From positions 1 through 23,793 of the IMG/VR virus record IMGVR_UViG_3300001352_000015: a stretch of 23,793 nucleotides of DNA; one strand, given 5' to 3'. This DNA comes from a virus. The notes under the pieces were generated by a model. That model searched no databases and was not told the origin of the DNA. It saw only the letters and a program-made list of their open reading frames with translations. This document shows positions 1 to 6,366 of this stretch, in pieces. Positions within the stretch are counted from its first letter, which is position 1; the number at the start of each line of letters is the position of its first letter. The translations under genes were made by a program, and so were the position numbers.

Positions 1-284
1 TAGACGTAAAAGCTATAACCCTGCTTTTGGCAGTAATCCTTAATGCTTTTTTCTGAATAAATAGCGAATTCAGAAATTTCTTTAGTATACAAGCTGATAA
101 TAGCAATCTTCTTGAATGGATTAAAGCAATTGAATCTATCTTCAGGTTCTTGAGTTGCGGGTATTTGAGAGCTTGTGTATTTAACCCAATCAAAAAGCTT
201 TCTGTGTTTTCCGAATCTATCATTGTTGAAAAAACTAAGCCATTGTTTTTTTAGGTCTATGAATTCTTGTTGTTTTTTATTCAT
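1..284 (-). CDS. Glycosyltransferase, GT34-like (N-terminal part, cut by window edge)
   Basis: This reading frame is open from an ATG at 284-282 to the window edge, giving about 94 codons of a truncated gene. After a lysine- and aromatic-rich leader of about 58 residues it reads KKIAIISLYTKE, then IYSEKSIKDYCQKQGYSFYV. That closely parallels the start of the complete GT34-like gene at 4466-5260 (KKIGICQLSD, then NSVIDYCNKKGYDHLG). In this family (galactosyltransferases related to GMA12/MNN10) this is the first beta strand and helix of the GT-A nucleotide-sugar fold. The DxD metal site would lie beyond the edge, so activity cannot be judged. The ATG directly follows the TAA of the upstream gene (285-287), and no Shine-Dalgarno is visible, so translation is probably coupled. 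The family call rests mainly on similarity to the paralogue. Confidence 0.6.
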   Translation of the reverse strand, partial: MNKKQQEFIDLKKQWLSFFNNDRFGKHRKLFDWVKYTSSQIPATQEPEDRFNCFNPFKKIAIISLYTKEISEFAIYSEKSIKDYCQKQGYSFYV

Positions 285-1886
285 TTAATATAATTTAAAA
301 TCTTCACTGTTTAAAATTTTTGCTCCTGCGTTTTTAATCTTGCTTGTTAATAATAACTCGTTAATTATGCACTCAGTTTTTTTCTTGAATAGTTTAACAT
401 TTGATTCTATCTTAAATTTACTATGCCAGCCTTTTGTTAGCCAGTTTATTATGTGATTCTTTAAATCGCTTGAAATCCTTGGCGAATTTAGAAATGAATT
501 TAATTCGTTTTCATCCTGAATTAATGAGTCAATTTTTATTTCCGAAGAGTTATCTAAATTTATTTTTTGCAGTATTTTATTTGGTATAATAATCGCGTTG
601 CTACAAATCCAGTTGTTAAATTTTATGTTATCTAGTGAAAAGTTTTTTTTTGATAAATTTAATCCATCAATCTTTCCGAAAACTATATCGTGTTTTTTTA
701 ATACATTTAATAAATCTTGATTTAAATGTTTGTCTATAATTTTTGTATTATAATTTAAGAAAGAATCATTTGTTATTAAAGTTAAATCATAATGCTTGCC
801 TTTTGATTCGTTGAATCCTTTTTGCCAGCCCGAAAATTCCCAGTTTAAGTTGTTACCTGGAATTATTGATATTTTTTTTCCTTGAAGTTTATTTAAGTCT
901 TCTCGTTTATTATCTATCACTATGCAATCAAAATCTATACCTTTATTGTATAAGGCGTCGGATAAAATTTTAAAAGAATGAGGATATTTGTTGGAATCGA
1001 ATTGAGTATATAAAACTAAAAGATTTGCTTTATTTTTAGGGTTAATTTTAAATCTAGAGCAATATCTATCATGCACTCCACATAATACGAAGATATCTGC
1101 ACCCTCTTTTTCTAAGCTGCAACAATAAGCCTTGTCTTCTGGGGCATTTATTTCTTTTTTTTCTTTTATTATTATTTCTTTATCTATTATTTCAAAGCTT
1201 ATCTCGTTAAACTTGTATTCGTATGTATCTCTTCTTTCGTGGCAAAGCATCTTAAATTTATTAGAATTAATATTTACAGGATTGCATGAGTTTCTGAGTT
1301 CTATAGGTTGTGTTAAGTTGGAGTTATTAAACGAAATATTTTCTAGTTTATCTGCTGTTGTATAAACGAGTGGGAACATGGAGCTTATTGCGTAAAATAA
1401 GTTTTCGTGCTTAAAGCACATCCAGTTTTTACTTGGATTGATTTGGTTTATTGGGTCAAACTTTTTAATATTAGTTATTTCTAGTTTGGATAAGTTTACT
1501 GAACAGTAACCTGCTGAAAAATCAATAGACAATTTTTTGCATTCTTCGTTATGGCAGACAACTTGGTTTATTATTGTGCACGTAGCTAAAGCAATGATAT
1601 CGCCGTTTTCTATTGTTTCTGTACCATGTATAAATCTTATATCTTCAGGAAATTTACAATCTGGATTTACGTCTTTTTTTATATAGCTGTCGAATTTTTC
1701 CCCTTTTATATTGAATTTTAATTTAACATATTCTCCGGAATTTTCTTTTAGCCAATAGGTAGATTGACCATTAAAGGAGCCTCTGGGCGGAGGTGAGTTT
1801 TTGTAGTCTTCTCCTCGCGCGATAGTATATTTTTTGCCATTAAAATTTATTGAGCTTGGATTAAAAATGTGAGTTGTTTTATTCAT
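285..1886 (-). CDS. Beta-propeller (GH130/GH43-like) domain fused to RgpF-like glycosyltransferase domain
   Basis: The product has 533 residues and looks two-domain. Residues about 10-285 carry signatures of five-bladed beta-propeller glycosidase or phosphorylase-like proteins. These are an EDIRF motif at 81-85 (usually EDPR), KNWMCF at 153-158 followed by a short strand and FP, and a CGVHDRY motif near 269. Residues about 287-500 look like a rhamnan-synthesis-F (RgpF)-type glycosyltransferase: NLLVLYTQFD opens a Rossmann strand, NLNWEFSGWQKGF (346-358) resembles the 'N.D.g.Wk.G' motif, and YDLTLITNDSFL resembles the 'l.NdS' motif. I see no signal peptide, so action would be in the host cytoplasm. 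The start overlaps the end of the upstream GT gene by 4 bases. The propeller could bind or trim glycan while the second domain extends it. Domain families are judged by motif only, and the propeller's catalytic residues are not certain. Confidence 0.55.
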   Translation of the reverse strand: MNKTTHIFNPSSINFNGKKYTIARGEDYKNSPPPRGSFNGQSTYWLKENSGEYVKLKFNIKGEKFDSYIKKDVNPDCKFPEDIRFIHGTETIENGDIIALATCTIINQVVCHNEECKKLSIDFSAGYCSVNLSKLEITNIKKFDPINQINPSKNWMCFKHENLFYAISSMFPLVYTTADKLENISFNNSNLTQPIELRNSCNPVNINSNKFKMLCHERRDTYEYKFNEISFEIIDKEIIIKEKKEINAPEDKAYCCSLEKEGADIFVLCGVHDRYCSRFKINPKNKANLLVLYTQFDSNKYPHSFKILSDALYNKGIDFDCIVIDNKREDLNKLQGKKISIIPGNNLNWEFSGWQKGFNESKGKHYDLTLITNDSFLNYNTKIIDKHLNQDLLNVLKKHDIVFGKIDGLNLSKKNFSLDNIKFNNWICSNAIIIPNKILQKINLDNSSEIKIDSLIQDENELNSFLNSPRISSDLKNHIINWLTKGWHSKFKIESNVKLFKKKTECIINELLLTSKIKNAGAKILNSEDFKLY

Positions 1887-3388
1887 TTGAATTTCATTTT
1901 GTTTTTATCTATGGGGTTTTTTACCCCCCAATGCTCAACACCGCTTTCGTCGTACATAGCTTCCTTTCCGAGACCGTTGGCTGTATTAAAGTTTTCTTTA
2001 TTGTATTGAAAAATAAAAGTTTTTTCAGGAGGGGTTTCTACGAAAGTTTGAACATACTTTGATTGATTTATTTTTTGAATTATTTTATCAAGAACTTTTT
2101 GACTCGGGCGCCTTTCGAGTGAATGGCCGTATATAATTTTGGTTAAACCATGAAAGTAGGTAATTGGTGCCAATGTTAGTATGTCCTGCCATCCTGACCT
2201 TCTTCTTCTGAGCATTAGGTCTAGCGCTGACTTATGTAGTGGATTATTTGGGGCGCTTATCATAATATCTTGCGAAAAATCTATAATTTTCCCATGATTA
2301 GAATGTAGTGGTAGAACGCATTTTGAATTTATATCTATAATTGAATTTAAGTTTTTATTTGCATGCCTGTCTATATCTGTATATAGGCCACCTTCGTTAA
2401 TTATTTTTAATAAACGCCATGTGTCAACTTTTGATACAATTGGGGCATCTTTTATTAAATTATAATCTATAGTTGATAAATTTTCTCTTAAATATAGTTC
2501 GACTTCATTATCATCTGAAATTTCAAGTTTCCATTCTGGGTTTATTTTTACTAGATTCTGTATTCCATTTACTGCTAATTGATTTGAGCTTTCTAATACA
2601 GACTTATCTTTCCATGAAATATGGATTTTCTTAGGTATTGAAGATAAAGGCTCAAGGAGGTCGTCTAAATTTTCTTTCTGCGAACTTATTCTCATCACGG
2701 AAGAGTTTTTAAAGAAATTAGATTTTTGATCCGACAACTCTATGGGGTCTGAAAAAACTTCTTTACTGTATCTTTCATTATTCAATTCAAAATTGGTTGC
2801 AGCCTCTCTCCCTCCAAGCTTTAAGTCCTGCAAGAAGAGGGGTTTTTTAAGCGCGTATACATTATAGTTTACTTGCATTTCAGCGGCAAATACATCCCAG
2901 ATCTTTTCTTGATAAAAGCCGTCGATCATAGCTTTTTGATAGGCTGAAGCGCCAAGCGGAGAGCAAATCATGATTGCGTGACCACTGAGCATGTTGAAAA
3001 TTTGATATACGTTTTCATCAATTTGTTGGGCGGAAATATTATCAATAGCTTTACCATCATTCATGGCTAGTTGAGATAGGCCTAGATAAAATAAATCTGC
3101 ATCATTAGGAATATCAATTTCCTTTGGCATTTCTCGATAAAAAGATACGTCATCCTCTAGTATTACGAATGGCTGAAATGGCCTTGAGTTATCTTGCTCT
3201 CTTAAGCCTGCTTCAATCATTCTTGCGTGACCTATGCTTCCGGATTTTTCTTTTGATATGCCTATTTCAAAAGGTATTATTTTTTTGCATTGATAATCTT
3301 TTAATATAGATTCTACGTGTTTAGAATTTTCACTATCTTCTGTTTTTGTGAGGTAGTAAAATTTAAGACTGTCTGTTTTTAATATCAT
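1883..3388 (-). CDS. Bifunctional glycosyltransferase: GT25-like domain plus GT32-like (DXD sugar-binding) domain
   Basis: The product has 501 residues. Residues 8-205 resemble GT25 (LPS galactosyltransferases): FYYLTKTED at the start, SIGHARMIEAG (51-61), then FVILEDDVSF with the EDD metal-site acidic triplet at 78-80. Residues 250-450 match the glycosyltransferase sugar-binding family PF04488 (GT32, OCH1-like): IPKKIHISWK at 251-260, a 'P-W' motif near 285, SKVDTWRLLKIINEGG, and YTDID at 336-340 as the DxD metal site. Both metal-binding motifs are intact, so two sequential sugar transfers by one polypeptide are plausible. The ATG overlaps the end of the upstream DUF2827 gene by 26 bases. 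There is no Shine-Dalgarno, only an A/T-rich upstream stretch. Donor and acceptor sugars cannot be read from the sequence. Confidence 0.75.
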   Translation of the reverse strand: MILKTDSLKFYYLTKTEDSENSKHVESILKDYQCKKIIPFEIGISKEKSGSIGHARMIEAGLREQDNSRPFQPFVILEDDVSFYREMPKEIDIPNDADLFYLGLSQLAMNDGKAIDNISAQQIDENVYQIFNMLSGHAIMICSPLGASAYQKAMIDGFYQEKIWDVFAAEMQVNYNVYALKKPLFLQDLKLGGREAATNFELNNERYSKEVFSDPIELSDQKSNFFKNSSVMRISSQKENLDDLLEPLSSIPKKIHISWKDKSVLESSNQLAVNGIQNLVKINPEWKLEISDDNEVELYLRENLSTIDYNLIKDAPIVSKVDTWRLLKIINEGGLYTDIDRHANKNLNSIIDINSKCVLPLHSNHGKIIDFSQDIMISAPNNPLHKSALDLMLRRRRSGWQDILTLAPITYFHGLTKIIYGHSLERRPSQKVLDKIIQKINQSKYVQTFVETPPEKTFIFQYNKENFNTANGLGKEAMYDESGVEHWGVKNPIDKNKMKFK

Positions 3389-4469
3389 TTATTATATTAT
3401 TATATATATTAATGTTGTCTTGATTATGTGGGCTATACTGTTTCAAAAAGTTTTTGTTATCGTCCTTCGTTTGTTCTAGCGTTTCGCTGTGATTTAGTAT
3501 AGCGTTCTTTAATTGGTTCGCCCCGAAGTCCACATCACAGTCCGGATAATAATAACCTACATCTTCTAAAGTTGAAGAGTTGTGTATCAAGGGCAGGTTT
3601 AGAAACAGAGCTTCAAGGTAGCTGTAGTTTAATTCGTTTTTAATTTGATGGCTAACTATGGTACTACCAAATTTACTTAACGCATCAAGCGTTCCCCATC
3701 TTTTATTGAAGTAGCAAAAGTCTTTCTTTTTTACAACCTCTAGTCTATTCATAAGCTTTTCGAAGAACGGATTAAACTTGATTCTTTGACAGCAGAATAC
3801 GTTTATGGATTTTAATATTTCCCGATCTTTGTTGTAAAGATTTTCCAATATGTTGATTGGTATTACGCAATTTTTAATAAAAGATATGTTTGGTTCAAAG
3901 ATGCATATTTTGTTGATTTTTTCTTTTTTAAAGCTTGGATCTAATCCTTTTTTTTGAAGTTCTTTGATTTTATCTTCCATAAAAAAAGAGTCCCATATGA
4001 AAGGAATAACTATAACATCTTTAAAATTATAATAAGTTTTTATATAGCTTTTGGAAAACTCGTGTTGGGGAGATATCCAGATTTGATTTAGGTATTTCGG
4101 TTTTTCTAGTGGCAGTTTTGTGCTTTTGCTTGATAGCGAGTGGTGAATATCATCCATCAATTTATTGCCAAAATGTATTAGTATCGTTTTGAAATTATTG
4201 TTCCTGGCTTTTAATTTGTCGTACATTTCTGGAAGTAAATCGAATCCGGCGACGATTACTAGGTCTAAATTTTCATTATCGTCGGCAAGTAAATCTTCTA
4301 AAAGCATACCTTTGTGATTCTTCTTTAGTTTGTGAGTCGGGTTTTTATGGGTGATATAAAAGCATTCGTGGCCGCATCTATCTATCATTTCATAAAGAAA
4401 TACGATGTTTTGTTGCATTCCGTTAGCCCAAAAAGCAATGGACATATCTAGGGTTATTCCTATTTTCAT
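3363..4469 (-). CDS. DUF2827 family protein, putative GT-B glycosyltransferase (copy 1)
   Basis: The product has 368 residues. It opens with MKIGITLDMS, then FWANGMQQNIVFLYEM (14-29), which matches the N-terminal signature of DUF2827 ('W.NGi.QN..fL'). This family sits in polysaccharide loci and is thought to have a GT-B fold. Later landmarks are a WISP motif (KYLNQIWISPQHEF), KTYYN, PFIWDS, an 'EPN' strand (ICIFEPNISF), and near the C-terminus NYSYLEALFLNLPLIHNS, which resembles the 'E..a....P.v' donor-binding region of GT-B enzymes. The gene overlaps both neighbours (26 bases downstream, 4 bases upstream). It is clearly paralogous to the gene at 5257-6336, sharing every landmark listed. The family assignment is good; the reaction is inferred. 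Confidence 0.7.
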   Translation of the reverse strand: MKIGITLDMSIAFWANGMQQNIVFLYEMIDRCGHECFYITHKNPTHKLKKNHKGMLLEDLLADDNENLDLVIVAGFDLLPEMYDKLKARNNNFKTILIHFGNKLMDDIHHSLSSKSTKLPLEKPKYLNQIWISPQHEFSKSYIKTYYNFKDVIVIPFIWDSFFMEDKIKELQKKGLDPSFKKEKINKICIFEPNISFIKNCVIPINILENLYNKDREILKSINVFCCQRIKFNPFFEKLMNRLEVVKKKDFCYFNKRWGTLDALSKFGSTIVSHQIKNELNYSYLEALFLNLPLIHNSSTLEDVGYYYPDCDVDFGANQLKNAILNHSETLEQTKDDNKNFLKQYSPHNQDNINIYNNIINDIKNRQS

Positions 4470-5260
4470 AATTTTATTTTTGTTTTTCGCAATGGTAAGA
4501 AGTCTATATTATTTGCGATCAGTAATATTGCCTGTTTATATATTTCAATAGGCCTATGGTTTATTTTGTCATCACCTTCGTAGCTTCTTTGATATGCCCC
4601 CCAAACTTGACACGAAAACACTAGCCAATAATACTCTAGTTCTATGTCGCACGAGATTTCTTCATTCGCGAATCTAACAAAACCATCATAATCTAAAGGG
4701 TGGTGACCCATAAAGTGTATTAAAAAGTCTCCACGATTGTATAGAGTTGGGTATATATTAAAGTGATGTGGGTTTACGGGGTTGAGTTTGCTATGTTTTT
4801 TTAGAATATCTACTAGCCTACCTTGGTCTTCATTGTTACCTCCATGCCTCCAGGGTTTGTCTACACCTATGTATCGAGATTCCCACCACTCATTTAACAC
4901 TTGTAGTGAAAAATCATTTGTTTTAAAAAACAAAACCCCACTATTTAGTGCTTGTCCTCCTAAGTCTTTTGCATGTAAAATATCTTGTTCTGAGTTTTTT
5001 AGATAATTATATAAATCGAAATTTCTATTAGCTATTGTAGTGTCCATATCTAGCCACCCTAAATATTCATATTCATTAAAATGATGTAATAATTTTAGCG
5101 GTTTTTGGTAGCAAAGGTGGGTTGATTTATCAAGGGTTCCTGCGCTTCCCAGGTGGTCGTAGCCTTTTTTGTTGCAATAATCTATAACTGAATTTACGCA
5201 ATTCTTGCGTTTTTCATAATATCTTGAATCGGATAGTTGACAAATTCCTATTTTTTTCAT
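4466..5260 (-). CDS. GT34-like glycosyltransferase (GMA12/MNN10-type, GT-A fold)
   Basis: The product has 264 residues, close to the family's catalytic core length. The N-terminus KKIGICQLSD is followed by VIDYCNKKGYDH. An acceptor-loop stretch (CYQKPLKLLHHF) then leads into WLDMDTTI near residue 70, where DMD is the DxD metal site. Downstream are ALNSGVLFFKTND (the 'NsGvfl.rn' motif), WWESR, NNEDQGRL (the 'DQ.al' motif) and LIHFMGHH near residue 180, the conserved 'HF.G' metal ligand. Every key motif of the GT34 fold is visible, so I expect an active retaining glycosyltransferase using a nucleotide sugar. It sits between two DUF2827 paralogues with 4-base ATGA-type overlaps on both sides, which implies coordinated translation. 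Confidence 0.8.
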   Translation of the reverse strand: MKKIGICQLSDSRYYEKRKNCVNSVIDYCNKKGYDHLGSAGTLDKSTHLCYQKPLKLLHHFNEYEYLGWLDMDTTIANRNFDLYNYLKNSEQDILHAKDLGGQALNSGVLFFKTNDFSLQVLNEWWESRYIGVDKPWRHGGNNEDQGRLVDILKKHSKLNPVNPHHFNIYPTLYNRGDFLIHFMGHHPLDYDGFVRFANEEISCDIELEYYWLVFSCQVWGAYQRSYEGDDKINHRPIEIYKQAILLIANNIDFLPLRKTKIKL

Positions 5261-6336
5261 GATAATAATTTTTTATATTTTTCTATAACAATTGGATTAT
5301 TTGGTGAGTGTTTGTAGATTGTTTTTTGCGCTTGCTCTTTGTATTTATCTAGATTTTGATCGTGATAATTTAAGGCGAGGTTTAGAGCCTCTGCCCCCAA
5401 CTTGGTGTCGTAATTAGGGTAGTAGTATCCAGATTCTTTAATCAGCTCAGAGTTGTGAACAAGGGGGAAATTGAAATGCAATGCTTCGAAATACGTATAA
5501 TTTAAGGCGTTCAATAGTTGATTTGAGATTATGACATTAGACATATCTGCAAATATTTTAGAAACTTTTATTCTTCCTTTAAATTCTATTTTATTTTCTT
5601 TTGTTACATCTAGGTTCCACATTAGGGATTTGAAGTATTTTTTATCAGTAAATTTTGCCGCGCAATAAACTGTTATTTTGTTAAAATCTTCCTTGCTGAC
5701 CTTTGTATAAAATTCTTCAGCTATCATTATCGATGGCAGGCAGTGTTTTGTTATGTTTAAATTAGGTTCGAGTATTCCAATATTTTTGTCTTCGCCTGGA
5801 CGGTAGTAGCAGGTCTTGTTTATTTTGTTCCATATTTTTTCATGCATGTCTATATATTTCGAGCTCCAGATATAAGGCAGTTCAAATACTCTTTCTGTGT
5901 TGTAATATGTTTTGTAGTAGTTATATGAAAATTTGTAATGAGGGGATATCCATACTTCGTCGACCATTTCTGGACTTATAGCTAAATGATCTTGCCAGCT
6001 ACATCTTTCTATGTCTGCCAGAAGACCATTTCCGTAAACAATATGTATGTTTTTGAAATTTTTATTTTTTTCTTTTATTGATTTTATTGTATCATTATTT
6101 ATTAGCCAGGAAGCGTTTAATATAAAAGATATATCTTCACAATATTCTAATAATTCATTTTCTTCTATAATTAATATATCAGATGGTGGATCAATGCATT
6201 CTTCTATTTTATGATTTATGGCAATAATTGGAGTAAAGCCAATGCCTTTTAATAGTTCAGCAAGGAAAACTATATTTTGTTGAAGTCCGTTGCTGAATAA
6301 CCCGTTTTTATAATTAGCAGTAAGCAATATATTCAT
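5257..6336 (-). CDS. DUF2827 family protein, putative GT-B glycosyltransferase (copy 2)
   Basis: The product has 359 residues. It begins MNILLTANYK, then FSNGLQQNIVFLAELL (14-29), the same family signature as the gene at 3363-4469. Shared landmarks are VWISPHYKF, KTYYN, LPYIWSS, IGILEPNLN, TVYCAAKF and NYTYFEALHFNFPLVHNS. The two copies are diverged rather than a recent duplication, so they may use different donors or acceptors. This is the first gene of the left glycan run and follows the tail protein after only a 30-base gap. That gap carries a copy of the putative late-promoter motif 5 bases before the ATG, with no Shine-Dalgarno. Predicted transcription would start on the ATG itself. Confidence 0.7.
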   Translation of the reverse strand: MNILLTANYKNGLFSNGLQQNIVFLAELLKGIGFTPIIAINHKIEECIDPPSDILIIEENELLEYCEDISFILNASWLINNDTIKSIKEKNKNFKNIHIVYGNGLLADIERCSWQDHLAISPEMVDEVWISPHYKFSYNYYKTYYNTERVFELPYIWSSKYIDMHEKIWNKINKTCYYRPGEDKNIGILEPNLNITKHCLPSIMIAEEFYTKVSKEDFNKITVYCAAKFTDKKYFKSLMWNLDVTKENKIEFKGRIKVSKIFADMSNVIISNQLLNALNYTYFEALHFNFPLVHNSELIKESGYYYPNYDTKLGAEALNLALNYHDQNLDKYKEQAQKTIYKHSPNNPIVIEKYKKLLS

Positions 6337-6341
6337 TGCAT

Positions 6342-6351
6342 TTTATTACAC
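6342..6351 (-). promoter_or_regulatory. Putative late promoter of the left glycan operon (GTGTAATAAA)
   Basis: Read on the minus strand this is GTGTAATAAA, ending 5 bases before the ATG of the DUF2827 gene. It differs by one base from the identical 10-mers ahead of the virion genes starting at 8952 and 10642. If TAATAA (6343-6348) acts as a -10 element, the predicted +1 falls on the A of the ATG at 6336. No -35-like hexamer lies at the right distance, as expected for phage late promoters of the T4 type. Functional assignment is inference. Confidence 0.45.
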
Positions 6352-6366
6352 AGCAATTTTCAATAT

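Noticed and set aside
2400-2425. TTGACA on the minus strand within the GT25+GT32 gene
   Set aside because: No good -10 at 16-18 bases and no start codon or domain boundary downstream; treated as chance.
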